Assembly: GCF_001427305.1 (NCBI RefSeq) | Contig: NZ_LMFZ01000003.1 | Location: 62,001 to 126,000, forward strand | Source: Duganella sp. Root1480D1 | GTDB lineage: Bacteria > Pseudomonadota > Gammaproteobacteria > Burkholderiales > Burkholderiaceae_D | Direction: 5' to 3' | DNA: 64,000 nt | In this document: positions 10,501-19,475 of the stretch, one piece after another | How the letters are laid out: every line of letters starts with the position of its first letter | How positions within the stretch are numbered: the first letter of the stretch is position 1 | The notes under the pieces: model-generated | Database searches by the model: none | What the model was told of the DNA's origin: nothing | Seen by the model: the letters and a program-made list of their open reading frames with translations, nothing else | Made by a program: the position numbers and the translations under genes

Positions 10501-11466
10501 TCAGTTCTCTTCGCGCCAGCGGCGCAACCAGATCGCGGCAGCAATCATGGCCACGCCTGCCGCAACACCAACCCACAGCGTCGGACTGGCCAGCGAGCCG
10601 TATGCCTGGCCGAAGAACTGGCCGATCTGCTGCGCCGGGTCATTCTGCATGCCTGGCGCATGTTTCATCGCATCGCGTGCCGATTCGTCGAAGATGAACC
10701 ACGCACCTGGCAGCACGCTGCCCAGCAGGCGCAGCACCACTTGCGAGAAGAACCATTCGATGTGGATGCCCAACTTGAAGGCGTAGTTGGCCCAGGCCAG
10801 CAGCGCTCCGCTCATCAGCGGTGCACCGACGGCCCACAGGAACACTTTGCTGCGCGCCCAGCTCGACACCATCAACAGCCAGCCCACGGTCGGCAGTGCC
10901 CACAGCACGTAGATCGGGATCATCGACAGCATGCGGAACGGCGACAGCCACAGGTTGGTGGAGGAGAGCAGGTCGCCGAACACGTTCAGGCCGTGGAAGC
11001 TGAGGGCGAGGGACGCCATCAGGATGATGGCAAGCGAGGCCACGAAGCCGATGATGGCCACGATCAGCGGCGCTGCCACGGTTGCAACCGCCACTTTGGA
11101 CAGCACGGTGGTGGTGTCCGACACCGGCAGCGATTTCCAGAACAGGATGCTGCGGTCGCGGCGGTCGTCGTACAGGGCGCCCAGGCAGTAGAAGAAGATC
11201 ACGAAGCCCATCAGGATGTACAGTGGCGTGGCCATCATCGGGAAGGCTGCGCCGAGAGCGTTGGCCAGTTCGTGCCGTTCTACCGCTGTCATGCTATGGA
11301 AGCGCTCCAGGCTGTCGCCGTTCAAGTGTATTTCCATATTGTTGCCGATGATGAGCATCACGGCGGTGAAGGCCACCATCAGGCCAGAGATAATGGCAGG
11401 GGCCCAGAACAGCATGCCCTTGTTTTCCCAGTACTCGCGCTGCATCAGCCATTTCATGGTTTTCAT
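10501..11466 (-). CDS. ABC-2 type transporter permease
   Basis: 321 aa integral membrane protein with about six TM helices (e.g. MLFWAPAIISGLMVAFTAVML near residue 18; MATPLYILMGFVIFFYCLGAL; a final helix LWVGVAAGVAMIAAAIWLRRW) and a large extracytoplasmic stretch between helices 1 and 2. Its ATG overlaps the stop of the ATP-binding gene by 4 bp (ATGA), so the two are translationally coupled. With the GntR gene it forms a three-gene operon of the YtrA-regulated export type. Substrate is unknown; such systems often respond to envelope stress or peptide antibiotics (family knowledge, not shown here). Confidence 0.85.
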   Translation of the reverse strand: MKTMKWLMQREYWENKGMLFWAPAIISGLMVAFTAVMLIIGNNMEIHLNGDSLERFHSMTAVERHELANALGAAFPMMATPLYILMGFVIFFYCLGALYDDRRDRSILFWKSLPVSDTTTVLSKVAVATVAAPLIVAIIGFVASLAIILMASLALSFHGLNVFGDLLSSTNLWLSPFRMLSMIPIYVLWALPTVGWLLMVSSWARSKVFLWAVGAPLMSGALLAWANYAFKLGIHIEWFFSQVVLRLLGSVLPGAWFIFDESARDAMKHAPGMQNDPAQQIGQFFGQAYGSLASPTLWVGVAAGVAMIAAAIWLRRWREEN

Positions 11467-12320
11467 TGATATTCTCCTTGCATGCTGGCCACGAACAGGT
11501 CGGCCACGCTAGGGGTACGGGTTTCGCCAAACGTTTCAAGCTGCTTGCGCGAGACGCCGTCGAACAGCATGACTGCCTTGCCGAATACCGTGCGCTGGTG
11601 CAGCGGCTGCAGGGCGCTGGCGGCGGTCATGTACTCAGGTTGCACCATCACTTCGGTGTAGCGGTCGCCGATTTCGTCCATCGAGGCGGCGAGGGTGATC
11701 TTGCCGTCGCGGATGAACATCAGGTCGGTCAGGATGTTTTCGACTTCTTCGATCTGGTGCGTGGTAATCAGGATGGTCTTGTTCTCGTCGAAGTAGTCTT
11801 CCAGCAGCTGGTGGTAGAACTGCTTGCGGTACAGGATGTCCAGGCCCAGGGTCGGTTCGTCCAGTACCAGCAGCTTGGCGTCGATTGCCATCACCAGCGC
11901 CAGGTGCAGTTGCACGATCATGCCCTTGGACATGGCCTTGACCTTCATGTCCGGCGACAGCTTGGTACTGGCGATGTACTTCTCGGCGCGTTCGCGGTTG
12001 AAGCGCGGGTGGATGCCTTCGCAGAAGCTGATGGCGTCCTTCACTTTCAGCCAGCGCGGAAGGATGGCGACGTCGGCGATGAAGCAGACATCCTTCATCA
12101 GTTCATCGCGCTGCTGGCGCGGGTCCAGGCCCAGCACATTCAGTTCGCCTTCGAAGCGGGACAGGCCGAGGATGGCTTTCAGGGTGGTGGTTTTACCGGA
12201 GCCGTTTGGGCCGATCAGCCCGACGATGCGGCCAGAGTTGATTTCGAAGCTGGCATCGTCCAGCGCCTTGGTGGTGCCGAAACTTTTGCTCAGGTGTTTA
12301 GCGGTGATGATCGCTGTCAT
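11463..12320 (-). CDS. ABC transporter ATP-binding protein
   Basis: 285 aa cytoplasmic ATPase. Walker A GLIGPNGSGKTTTLKAILG (about residues 34-52), a Q-loop region, a degenerate signature (AMSKGMIVQLHLALVMAI) and Walker B LLVLDEPTLGLD (about 150-161), then H-loop TTHQIEEVENI. The C-terminal ~70 residues form an accessory domain as in bacitracin/lantibiotic-type exporters. The start ATG overlaps the GntR stop by 4 bp and the stop overlaps the permease start by 4 bp. Confidence 0.92.
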   Translation of the reverse strand: MTAIITAKHLSKSFGTTKALDDASFEINSGRIVGLIGPNGSGKTTTLKAILGLSRFEGELNVLGLDPRQQRDELMKDVCFIADVAILPRWLKVKDAISFCEGIHPRFNRERAEKYIASTKLSPDMKVKAMSKGMIVQLHLALVMAIDAKLLVLDEPTLGLDILYRKQFYHQLLEDYFDENKTILITTHQIEEVENILTDLMFIRDGKITLAASMDEIGDRYTEVMVQPEYMTAASALQPLHQRTVFGKAVMLFDGVSRKQLETFGETRTPSVADLFVASMQGEYQ

Positions 12321-12685
12321 GCCGGGGCTCCTTGTGGCGGCACATTCGTGGCGCGCAGCAGTTGTTCAATGTCCAGGCCCAGGCGTCGGATGCGTTCGAC
12401 CATTGCGGGCCATTCTTCGCGGATGAAGCGTTCGCGTTCAGTGGACAGCAGTTTATCAACAGCGCCTTCGGTAACGTACATTCCTAATCCCCTTCTTTTT
12501 TCCACCAAGGTTTCGTCGACCAGCTCCTGATAGGCGCGGGAGACGGTAATCGGGTTCAATTGGTAATCGGCTGCAACCTGGCGCACCGAGGGCAGGGCGT
12601 CGCCGGGCTTGAGCAGGCCGTCCAGCATCATGCCGACAACCCGCTCCTTCAACTGCAGGTAGATCGGACGGTTTTCATTCCACAT
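12317..12685 (-). CDS. GntR family (YtrA-type) transcriptional regulator
   Basis: 122 aa. An N-terminal winged helix (PIYLQLKERVVGMMLDGLLK; ALPSVRQVAADYQLNPITVSRAYQEL) is followed by only a short dimerisation tail, the hallmark of the YtrA subfamily that usually represses its own ABC operon. GGAGG lies upstream of the ATG. A near-perfect 22-bp palindrome sits 38 bp upstream, the likely operator. First gene of the three-gene operon. Confidence 0.9.
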   Translation of the reverse strand: MWNENRPIYLQLKERVVGMMLDGLLKPGDALPSVRQVAADYQLNPITVSRAYQELVDETLVEKRRGLGMYVTEGAVDKLLSTERERFIREEWPAMVERIRRLGLDIEQLLRATNVPPQGAPA

Positions 12686-12722
12686 ACATCGTTTCCTCCA
12701 GTGTTGGTGATTTAATGGACTG

Positions 12723-12744
12723 GTGTTGTAGTGAACTATAACAC
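12723..12744. promoter_or_regulatory. Palindromic operator of the GntR/ABC operon
   Basis: GTGTTGTAGTG / AACTATAACAC: an imperfect 22-bp palindrome with GTGTT and AACAC ends and TAGT/ACTA inner blocks, placed in the promoter region of the YtrA-type operon. Binding by the GntR protein is inferred from position and symmetry. Confidence 0.6.
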
Positions 12745-12825
12745 TGAAACTGCTCTTTGCAAGTGGTTTTTTCGCAATGGCGGACTATGATCAATCGTGG
12801 AGTACCCCTTTTAGAGGAGATTGCC

Positions 12826-13293
12826 ATGCCCAGAATTACGCCTCGCGCCCTGGCTGCTGTCTTTGCTGCAGCCGCTTTTGGGTGCCTGATTCCTGTTTCC
12901 GCAATGCATCTCGGCGATGAGATGAAGTGGGGCGATGGCCCGCCTACGCTGCCTAAAGGCGCCAAAGCTGCAGTGCTGCAAGGCGATCCCGGCAAGCCAG
13001 GGCCTTTTGTGCTCCGGCTGCACGCCCAGTCGGGCTACAAGGTGCCGCCGCATATGCATTCCATGACGGAGAATGTCACCGTGATCAAGGGCACACTGAT
13101 GCTGGGCATGGGGGACAAGCTGGACGAAAAGACGGCCAAGGCTCATCATGCGGGTGACTTTGTGGCTATTCCAGCCAAGACCAACCATTACGCGATCATG
13201 AAGGGCGAGACTATCGTGCAGATTCACGGCGAGGGACCGTTCGACATTACGTATGTGAACCCTGATGATGATCCGATGAAGGCCAAGAAATAG
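12826..13293 (+). CDS. Secreted cupin-domain protein
   Basis: 155 aa. An N-terminal signal peptide (MPRITPRALAAVFAAAAFG..., cleavage near VSA-MH) leads to a single cupin beta-barrel. Metal-binding motif 1 is seen as PPHMHSMTENVTVIKGT (His pair and Glu) and motif 2 as HHAGDFVAIPAKTNHYA. This suggests a periplasmic metal-binding cupin; the substrate is unknown. ATG at 12826 with AGAGGAGA six bases upstream. A small membrane protein gene follows after 1 bp. Confidence 0.8.
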   Translation: MPRITPRALAAVFAAAAFGCLIPVSAMHLGDEMKWGDGPPTLPKGAKAAVLQGDPGKPGPFVLRLHAQSGYKVPPHMHSMTENVTVIKGTLMLGMGDKLDEKTAKAHHAGDFVAIPAKTNHYAIMKGETIVQIHGEGPFDITYVNPDDDPMKAKK

Positions 13294-13294
13294 C

Positions 13295-13549
13295 ATGTGG
13301 CAGTGGGTGCGCGCGCATTTGAGCGGCTATTGGCCGGTCTATCGGCTGGGCCTTGCCGGGATGGTGTGCATCGTGGTGCTGTGGGGGGCTTTCATGCTGG
13401 TTCAGCAGAATCTCGAATCAATCGGCCTGGGCGCAGTCGATCCGAAGATCTTTGCCTTGGTCGGGATGTTTTCTGTCTTTGCTTGCTACGGCCATTTTGC
13501 GAAGCGGATCATCCGGGAGGTGAAGAAAAAACAGGGGCGCGTGGAGTAA
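13295..13549 (+). CDS. Small two-helix membrane protein
   Basis: 84 aa with two predicted TM helices (GLAGMVCIVVLWGAFMLV around 19-36 and IFALVGMFSVFACYGHF around 52-68) and a basic C-terminus (KRIIREVKKKQGRVE). Its ATG is one base after the cupin stop, so it is probably co-translated. The last 41 bp overlap the 3' end of the opposite DUF72 gene. Function unknown. Confidence 0.65.
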   Translation: MWQWVRAHLSGYWPVYRLGLAGMVCIVVLWGAFMLVQQNLESIGLGAVDPKIFALVGMFSVFACYGHFAKRIIREVKKKQGRVE

Positions 13550-14276
13550 GCAGGGCGTGGAGCTGCCTTGCCTGCCTGACCTGTGTGCCGGACATTGTAT
13601 TGTCGAAAATGACTAATGAGTTGCCGCGCTGGTTGCGCAGCCAGGCGGCGACTTGATCCAGGCGCTCGGGTTCGTAGATTGAACGATAGATCAGCGGGCT
13701 GCCGTGCAGGCGAACGTAGGCTGCGTCGTCGCGCGTCGCCACAAATGGCCCAGGCTCGCCGGCCGGCGGGTCGGCCACTACCCGGGTCACTCCCATCTTG
13801 CGCAGCATTGAGGTCGCCTCGTCGCCGAACCATGTGCCGTGGCGCGCCTCGCAGGCCAGCAGCACACGCTTCCCGCTGCCAAGGCGCTCGCTAAGGCCTG
13901 CGAACAGGGCGCTCGCTGCGGCCGGGTCGAAACGAAGACTGGGCGGTGTCTGCACCAGAATCCAGCCCAGCTTTTCGCGCAGCGCGCCTGTCTCGGCCGC
14001 GAAGCGGTCCAGGTCCGCGCCGATATCCTGCAAGCGCTTTTCATGCGTGATGGACTTCGGCAGTTTGACGGCGAAACGGAAGCCTGGCGGAACGCTGTCG
14101 GCCCACCGCGCATAAGTCTCCGGCTTGTGCGGGCGATAGAAGGACGAGTTGATCTCGACTGCATCAAACAGCGCCGCGTAACGCGCCAGGTTGCTGCCAA
14201 AGCCGGCCGGCGGAAACAAGTCCGCATCGGCGCGCGGCAAAGCCCATCCAGCGATACCAATGGTTACAGGTTGCAT
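13509..14276 (-). CDS. DUF72 (YecE-like) family protein
   Basis: 255 aa protein with a TIM-barrel-like DUF72 fold: IGIAGWALPR at the N-terminus, AVEINSSFYRPHKPETYARW (about residues 39-58), FRFAVKLPKSITHEKRL, and AYVRLHGSP. The molecular role of DUF72 proteins is not established. The reading frame ends inside the convergent small membrane gene (41-bp overlap). The start ATG at 14276 fits the family N-terminus. Confidence 0.85.
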   Translation of the reverse strand: MQPVTIGIAGWALPRADADLFPPAGFGSNLARYAALFDAVEINSSFYRPHKPETYARWADSVPPGFRFAVKLPKSITHEKRLQDIGADLDRFAAETGALREKLGWILVQTPPSLRFDPAAASALFAGLSERLGSGKRVLLACEARHGTWFGDEATSMLRKMGVTRVVADPPAGEPGPFVATRDDAAYVRLHGSPLIYRSIYEPERLDQVAAWLRNQRGNSLVIFDNTMSGTQVRQARQLHALLTPRAPVFSSPPG

Positions 14277-14323
14277 ATGCGATCCCCGCTATCATGGCTG
14301 CGACTATGACACAGGAGCCTCAA

Positions 14324-14914
14324 ATGACCCCACACAGACGCCTTGCCACCCGCGCCATCGCCGCTGCCGTGTTAGTTGCTGGCGGCGGCTCGGCTGTGCT
14401 GTTGTCCGGCTGCGCAAGCTTTGCCGGCCCGCGCGATTACGAAGTCCCGCTGGCCCGGCTGCAACGCAATATCGACCAGCGCTTCCCGCTTGAGCATCGT
14501 GCGCTGGCGGTATTCGAGCTGCGCCTGGAGCAACCGCGGCTTTCCACGCTGTCCAATGACCGCATCGCGCTTGCTGCCATGCTGACGGTCTCGTCGCCGC
14601 TGATGCGGCAGCAGTTCACCGGCAGCCTGTCGCTGTCGGGCCGCTTGAACATCGACCAGTCGCGCAATGCCGTCATGCTGGCTGACGCGCGCGTGGAGGA
14701 ATTCACGCTGGACGGGCTGGATGAGCGCACGCAGCGCCAGGTCGCCGGTGCCGCGCGGCTGTTGGCCGATAACCTGGCGCGCGAGACGCCGATTTACACC
14801 TGGCGTCCGGATGAGCTGCGATACGCCGGCGTGCAGTTCGTGCCGACTGCCATCCGCACCTCAGCAAGCGGTCTCAGTATTCACCTGGAACCCTTGCGTG
14901 ATGGTCGTCTATAA
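14324..14914 (+). CDS. DUF1439-type lipoprotein
   Basis: 196 aa. Lipoprotein signal with lipobox LSGC at about residues 27-30 (AVLLSGCASFAGP), so Cys30 is the likely lipidated residue. The body matches DUF1439 proteins (YEVPLARLQRNIDQRFPLEH; LSLSGRLNIDQSRNAVMLAD), small outer-membrane-associated lipoproteins of unknown role. I chose the third in-frame ATG because AGGAG precedes it by five bases; the upstream ATGs at 14294 and 14306 lack this. Confidence 0.8.
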   Translation: MTPHRRLATRAIAAAVLVAGGGSAVLLSGCASFAGPRDYEVPLARLQRNIDQRFPLEHRALAVFELRLEQPRLSTLSNDRIALAAMLTVSSPLMRQQFTGSLSLSGRLNIDQSRNAVMLADARVEEFTLDGLDERTQRQVAGAARLLADNLARETPIYTWRPDELRYAGVQFVPTAIRTSASGLSIHLEPLRDGRL

Positions 14915-14944
14915 TCGAAACTTCAACTATTAGGAGAGAGAGAA

Positions 14945-15700
14945 ATGCCGGTTTTCGGTCTGGGTCTGCATATTTTGGTCGCCATCTTTTTTGCCGTGCA
15001 CGCGGTGCGCCGCGGGCGGGAGCTGTATTGGCTGCTGATCCTGTTCTCTTTCCCGCTGTTGGGCAGCCTGGTGTATTTCTTTGCCGTGTACTTGCCGAGC
15101 TCGCGCCTGGAACACGGTGCGCGCAAAGCCGTTGCCGCTGCGGGCCGCATGCTCGACCCGGGCCGCGAATTGCGCGAAGCCCGCGATGCTTTTAACTTCA
15201 CGCCGACCGCGCAGAACCAGATGCGTCTTGCTGCTGCTCTGCTGGAAGCGGGTGAGGCGGCCGAAGCGGCCACCACCTACGAAGCTTGCCTGCAGGGTGC
15301 TTTCGGCTCGGACCTGGAGATCCGCCTCGGCGCGGCGCGGGCCAACCTGGCAGTCGGCGCGCACGACAAGACCATCCAGCACCTGGAGTTTATCCGCCGC
15401 ACCGACGCGAATTACCGCGCCGAGCAGTGCAGCCTGCTACTGGCAAAGGCGTTTGCCGCTGCGAACCGAAATGATGAAGCCCGTGCGGAGTTTGAAAATG
15501 CCGTCGACCGCTTCGGCAGTTTCGATGCGCGTGCGGAGTTTGCCATCTGGGCGGCGGGCATGCGCGAGTACCAGCTCGCCAAGCGCCTGCAGAGCGAACT
15601 GCAACATACGATGGACCGCTGGAACCGGCATACGGCGTCAATGAACGACGCCACGGTGCGGCGTTTGAATGCCGCGTTCGCGCAAGTGCCGCGAAGCTGA
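14945..15700 (+). CDS. Membrane-anchored TPR-like protein
   Basis: 251 aa. Two N-terminal TM helices (GLGLHILVAIFFAVHAV and LYWLLILFSFPLLGSLVYFFAVYL, residues ~5-50) in the arrangement of a PLD-nuclease N-terminal domain. They are followed by about 180 residues of alpha-helical repeats of TPR type (QMRLAAALLEAGEAAEAATTYEACL; LLLAKAFAAANRNDEARAEFENAV). Cytoplasmic helical domain inferred. GGAGAGAGAGAA precedes the ATG. Function unknown; the DUF1439 lipoprotein is 30 bp upstream. Confidence 0.75.
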   Translation: MPVFGLGLHILVAIFFAVHAVRRGRELYWLLILFSFPLLGSLVYFFAVYLPSSRLEHGARKAVAAAGRMLDPGRELREARDAFNFTPTAQNQMRLAAALLEAGEAAEAATTYEACLQGAFGSDLEIRLGAARANLAVGAHDKTIQHLEFIRRTDANYRAEQCSLLLAKAFAAANRNDEARAEFENAVDRFGSFDARAEFAIWAAGMREYQLAKRLQSELQHTMDRWNRHTASMNDATVRRLNAAFAQVPRS

Positions 15701-15719
15701 AAATGAAAGGAGCATCAGA

Positions 15720-16103
15720 ATGCATAGCCCGGTCCTGATGTTCCAGTCGTCCCGCTTCGAAATCGTTGCGGATGAGGACAAACTGACCAATCCCGGTATC
15801 TATGGCATGCGTTTGGCCGAGTGGATGGCCAATGAACTGCCCACGCATGGCTATCATGCGCTCGGCGAGGTGATTCCCGAGGATTTCGCGTGGTGTGTGC
15901 CGGTGGCGGCGGATGACTGCGAGCTGTACGTCGCTTGCACCAGCGCGGAAGAGGGCTGGCAGGCGTATGTCTTCGCCGATTGCGGCTTGATGGAGCGGCT
16001 GGCCGGCCGCGACCCGCGCGCGACGGTGGTGGCGGAACTGTACACGGCAGTGCGGTCGATTCTTGAAGATGCGCCGGGCATCAGCTACCTGCATACCCAA
16101 TGA
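15720..16103 (+). CDS. Conserved small cytoplasmic protein, function unknown
   Basis: 127 aa acidic soluble protein starting at the ATG behind AAAGGAGC. No recognised domain. A mixed alpha/beta composition with central VPVAADDCELYVACTS suggests a small sensor or adaptor fold, but I cannot assign it. The stop overlaps the next gene's ATG by 4 bp (ATGA). Confidence 0.65.
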   Translation: MHSPVLMFQSSRFEIVADEDKLTNPGIYGMRLAEWMANELPTHGYHALGEVIPEDFAWCVPVAADDCELYVACTSAEEGWQAYVFADCGLMERLAGRDPRATVVAELYTAVRSILEDAPGISYLHTQ

Positions 16104-16768
16104 CTAAACCAGGAACGGCAGAGGCCGTGTCACACTTGGGGTGTGACCCCAGGGGGGGACACGAGCTGGGCAGTAATCGGCTTTCGCGGCATTTTCTGAC
16201 TGAGGCTTATAACAATGGCTGGGCTAACCATCGGCTGTTGAGGGCTTGCGCGCAGCTGTCGCTGGAGGATTTCGTTGCGCGGCGGACGGGTTTTTTTCCG
16301 TCGATTAAGGCTACGCTCAATCATATCCTTACCGTGGATTGGTTTTATATCGATGCGCTGGAGCGAGAGAGCCGCAGTTTGCCGCCGCATCCTGACTACC
16401 GCGGCGAGTTTTTTGCGGTGGAGCAGCCGTTTGATACTTGTGCGGCGCTTTGGGAGGCGCAGCGTGCTTCAGACCAGCGCCTGATCGCGTATTGCCAATC
16501 CTTGTGCGACGAGGGGCTAGGCCGGCTTGTCGTCATCGACCGGGGCGAGGGCGTTCTGCAGCGCGATACCCGCCAGCGCTTGCTGGCCCATGTTTTCGGC
16601 CACCAGATCCATCATCGCGGGCAGGTGCATGCCATGCTGTCTTCCACGCCCGTCGCGCCGCCGCAACTGGATGAATTCTTCGCGGCGGGCGAGGCGCCGC
16701 TGCGGGCGCAGGACTTCAGGGAGTTGGGCTGGTCGGAAGAGGAAATCTGGCCACCAAACTTATCCTGA
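16100..16768 (+). CDS. DinB-family metal-binding protein with repeat-derived N-terminus
   Basis: 222 aa four-helix-bundle protein of the DinB/YfiT type, a group of metal-dependent thiol transferases and related proteins. Family text begins near residue 30 (RHFLTEAYNNGWANHRLLRAC); the metal-binding His residues are seen in TLNHILTVDWFYID (His of the first site) and HVFGHQIHHRGQVHAML. The first ~28 residues are translated from a copy of an interspersed GTGTCAC...-type palindrome lying in frame, so they are probably not native. No better start with a ribosome-binding site lies closer; the ATG is coupled to the upstream stop. Confidence 0.75.
   Translation: MTKPGTAEAVSHLGCDPRGGHELGSNRLSRHFLTEAYNNGWANHRLLRACAQLSLEDFVARRTGFFPSIKATLNHILTVDWFYIDALERESRSLPPHPDYRGEFFAVEQPFDTCAALWEAQRASDQRLIAYCQSLCDEGLGRLVVIDRGEGVLQRDTRQRLLAHVFGHQIHHRGQVHAMLSSTPVAPPQLDEFFAAGEAPLRAQDFRELGWSEEEIWPPNLS
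16105..16171. repeat. Diverged palindromic repeat inside the dinB-like gene start
   Basis: AAACCAGGAACGGCAGAGGC followed by GTGTCACACTTGGGGTGTGAC. It resembles the left part of the copy at 19290-19396 (AAACCAGGGGCAGACCGTGT). It is translated as part of the DinB-like protein's N-terminus. Confidence 0.5.
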
Positions 16769-16786
16769 ATCAAGGAATTTGCCCCG

Positions 16787-16841
16787 GCATTCAGGGATAG
16801 TCAGGCTCAGTTTTAACCTGAGCAGGACTATCCATGAATGC
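16787..16841 (+). promoter_or_regulatory. Long hairpin enclosing the nrdJ ribosome-binding site and start codon
   Basis: From outside in: GCATTCA/TGAATGC (7 bp), a G.A mismatch, GGATAGTC/GACTATCC (8 bp), a tandem AG/AG internal loop, GCTCAG/CTGAGC (6 bp), and a 7-nt loop TTTTAAC. The AGGA Shine-Dalgarno (16824-16827) lies in the 3' arm and the ATG (16834-16836) sits at the G.A mismatch and first outer pairs. There is no T-run. It is a candidate translational switch for the ribonucleotide reductase; the trigger is unknown. Confidence 0.65.
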
Positions 16842-19290
16842 AAACGAAAAAATGTTCGGCAACCCCATGCCGCCCCAGGAAATCTCGCTGGACGTGCTGC
16901 GCGAAAAATACGCGAAGGGGGATGAGCAGGACATCATCGACGTCCGCCGCCGCGTAGCGCGCGCACTTGCCGCGCTGGAGGCGCCGGAGCTGCGCGACGG
17001 CCTCGAAGAGAAATTCCTGTGGGCGCAGGAGAATGGCTTTGTACCTGCCGGGCGGATCAATTCCGCCGTCGGCCTGGGCCTGAAGGCTACCTTGATGAAT
17101 TGCTTCGTGCAGCCGGTGGGCGATTCGGTGACCGGGGAGGACGATGGCCTGCCCGGCATTTACACGGCCGTCGCGGAAGCGGCGGAGACCATGCGCCGCG
17201 GTGGCGGCGTGGGTTACGATTTCAGCGCTATCCGCCCGGCAGGGGCGAAGGTGAAGGGCACGCAATCGCGGGCTTCCGGGCCGGTGTCGTATATGGAGGT
17301 ATTCGACGCTTCCTGCAAGACCGTGGAGTCTGCGGGGGCGCGCCGTGGTGCGCAAATGGGCGTGCTGCGCATCGACCATCCCGATATCGAGCGCTTCATC
17401 GCCGCCAAGGATGATGGCAGCTTCCGCAACTTCAACCTGTCGATCGGTGTGACCGATGGCTTCATGCGGGCGCTGGCTTCCGATTCCGGGTTTGAACTGG
17501 TGCATAAGGTCGAACCGGGTGATGAGGACCTGGCTGCCGGTGCGCGCCAGCGCGAGGATGGCCTGTGGGTCTATCGCCGCGTGCCGGCGCGCGAACTGTG
17601 GGACAAGGTGATGACTTCCACCTACGATCACGCCGAACCGGGTGTGCTGTTCGTGGACCGCATCAATGCCGAGAACAACCTGTATTACTGCGAAACCCTG
17701 CGCGCCACCAATCCTTGCGGTGAGCAGCCGCTGCCTGGATATGGCTGCTGCGACCTGGGCTCGCTGAACCTGACCTGTTTTGTGCAGCACCCGTTCACCG
17801 AACGCGCTTCGTTCAACTATGAGGCGATGCGCCAGGTGGCTGGCGTCGCAGTGCGCATGCTGGACCTGGCGCTGGATGCGACCCAGTGGCCTTTGCCGCA
17901 GCAGGCCGACGAGGGCGCAGCCAAGCGCCGCATCGGCCTTGGCTTCCTTGGCCTTGGCAGCGCGCTGGTGATGCTGGGCATGCGCTATGACTCCGAGAGC
18001 GGCCGTTCGATGGCGGCCAGCATAGCGGAGGCCTTGCGCGATGCGGCCTATTCCGCTTCGGTGGCGCTGGCGCAGGAGAAGGGGGCTTTCCCGTTCTTCG
18101 ACAGGGAGCAGTACCTGGAAGGGGCTTTCGTGCGCCGCTTGCCGAATGCCTTGCGTGAGGCGATTGCCGAGCATGGCATCCGCAATTCGCACCTGCTGTC
18201 GATTGCGCCGACCGGCACGATTACCCTGGCGTTTGCGGATAACGCTTCCAACGGCATCGAGCCTGCGTTTTCCTGGGTCTACCAGCGCCGCAAGCGCATG
18301 CCGGATGGCTCGTCTCGCTCTTACGAGGTGGCGGACCACGCGTGGCGCCTGTATCGCCACATGGGCTTCGAGATGGGGCAGTTGCCGCAGCAGTTCGTCA
18401 CGGCGCTGGATATGGCGGCGCTGGACCATGTGAGCATGATGGAGGCCGTGCAGCCTTTCGTCGATACGGCGATCTCGAAGACGGTGAATGTGCCGGAAGA
18501 TTATCCGTATGAGGATTTCAAGGACCTGTACACCGAGGCTTGGGTGGCGGGGCTGAAAGGACTGGCTACCTTCCGTCCGAACTCTGTGACGGGCAGCGTC
18601 CTGAGCGTGGCGCCTGAAACGGCGGCTGCGGCTTCCGTCGTGCCGGTGCTGCGTGATGACGATCCTTTACGCAAGCGGTTTGACGGGCGTCCACTGGGTG
18701 AGCTGGAGTCGGTGACCTCTAAAGTTGAATATTGGACGCAGGAGGGCAAGAAGTCGGCTTACCTGACTGTGAGCTTCATTACTGTGGATGGCACGCTGGA
18801 TGGGACGCCGGTGCGGATTGAACGGCCGTTTGAGTTCTTCATGCCGGCGAATCAGCGCAGTGATGGGCAGCAGTGGATTACTTCGTCCATGCGACTGCTG
18901 TCGATGGCGGCTCGGGCCGGGAGTTCGATTGCCAAGGCGCTGGCGGATATGCGCGAAGTGGCCTGGGAGAAGGGGCCGGTGCGCTGTGGGCTGTTGACGC
19001 GCGAGGATGGGGTGCAGGTGCCGGTTTATCACGACTCGGAGGTGGCGGCGATTGCGTTTACCTTGCAGCGGATTTTGATACGGCGGGGGTTCCTGGATGC
19101 GTATGGCAATCAGGTGCCGGTGCCGCAATTGGCGGTGCGGTGTGCGTCGACGGGGCATGTGGCGCCGGAGGTAATGGCCGCGCCATCGCAGTCGGCGGGT
19201 AAATGCCCGGAGTGCGGGGCGAGGGCGCTTCACAAAGTTGATGGCTGCACTCGATGCGTTGAGTGTCATTACATGGGCGGATGTGGCTGA
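16834..19290 (+). CDS. nrdJ: Class II (adenosylcobalamin-dependent) ribonucleotide reductase
   Basis: 818 aa. Reduces ribonucleotides to deoxyribonucleotides using coenzyme B12, with or without oxygen. Recognisable are [12 protein letters not shown] (first catalytic Cys), [18 protein letters not shown], the radical-site segment [22 protein letters not shown], and the finger-loop [24 protein letters not shown]-terminal zinc-ribbon-like [18 protein letters not shown] and CHYMGGCG supplies redox cysteines. The start codon is inside a 55-nt hairpin. No cobalamin riboswitch was seen upstream. A palindromic repeat begins at the stop codon. Codon use is more relaxed toward the 3' end. Confidence 0.93.
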   Translation: MNANEKMFGNPMPPQEISLDVLREKYAKGDEQDIIDVRRRVARALAALEAPELRDGLEEKFLWAQENGFVPAGRINSAVGLGLKATLMNCFVQPVGDSVTGEDDGLPGIYTAVAEAAETMRRGGGVGYDFSAIRPAGAKVKGTQSRASGPVSYMEVFDASCKTVESAGARRGAQMGVLRIDHPDIERFIAAKDDGSFRNFNLSIGVTDGFMRALASDSGFELVHKVEPGDEDLAAGARQREDGLWVYRRVPARELWDKVMTSTYDHAEPGVLFVDRINAENNLYYCETLRATNPCGEQPLPGYGCCDLGSLNLTCFVQHPFTERASFNYEAMRQVAGVAVRMLDLALDATQWPLPQQADEGAAKRRIGLGFLGLGSALVMLGMRYDSESGRSMAASIAEALRDAAYSASVALAQEKGAFPFFDREQYLEGAFVRRLPNALREAIAEHGIRNSHLLSIAPTGTITLAFADNASNGIEPAFSWVYQRRKRMPDGSSRSYEVADHAWRLYRHMGFEMGQLPQQFVTALDMAALDHVSMMEAVQPFVDTAISKTVNVPEDYPYEDFKDLYTEAWVAGLKGLATFRPNSVTGSVLSVAPETAAAASVVPVLRDDDPLRKRFDGRPLGELESVTSKVEYWTQEGKKSAYLTVSFITVDGTLDGTPVRIERPFEFFMPANQRSDGQQWITSSMRLLSMAARAGSSIAKALADMREVAWEKGPVRCGLLTREDGVQVPVYHDSEVAAIAFTLQRILIRRGFLDAYGNQVPVPQLAVRCASTGHVAPEVMAAPSQSAGKCPECGARALHKVDGCTRCVECHYMGGCG

Positions 19291-19396
19291 AAACCGGTAA
19301 ACCAGGGGCAGACCGTGTCTGCGGCACGAACCATAACCACTGGCTTCGAAACCGTTGGTGTCTGACCGTGCGGGTCAGACACCGGTTTACCGGTTT
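19290..19396. repeat. Interspersed palindromic repeat, copy 2
   Basis: Outer perfect 12-bp arms AAACCGGTAAAC / GTTTACCGGTTT enclose an inner palindrome GTGTCTGACC-gtgc-GGGTCAGACAC. It begins at the last base of the nrdJ stop codon. The right end (ACCGGTTTACCGGTTTTT) could also terminate transcription. Confidence 0.8.
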
Positions 19397-19475
19397 TTGC
19401 TTAAGCTGCGTCAAGGACGAAAAAACTACCCCTCCCTAAACTTCCTCCCACACCAACCCCGAGGAGGACTTACAA

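Noticed and set aside
16769..16833. Cobalamin riboswitch before nrdJ
   Set aside because: Only 65 bp separate the genes and no B12-box or multi-helix aptamer can be formed; just the start-codon hairpin is present.
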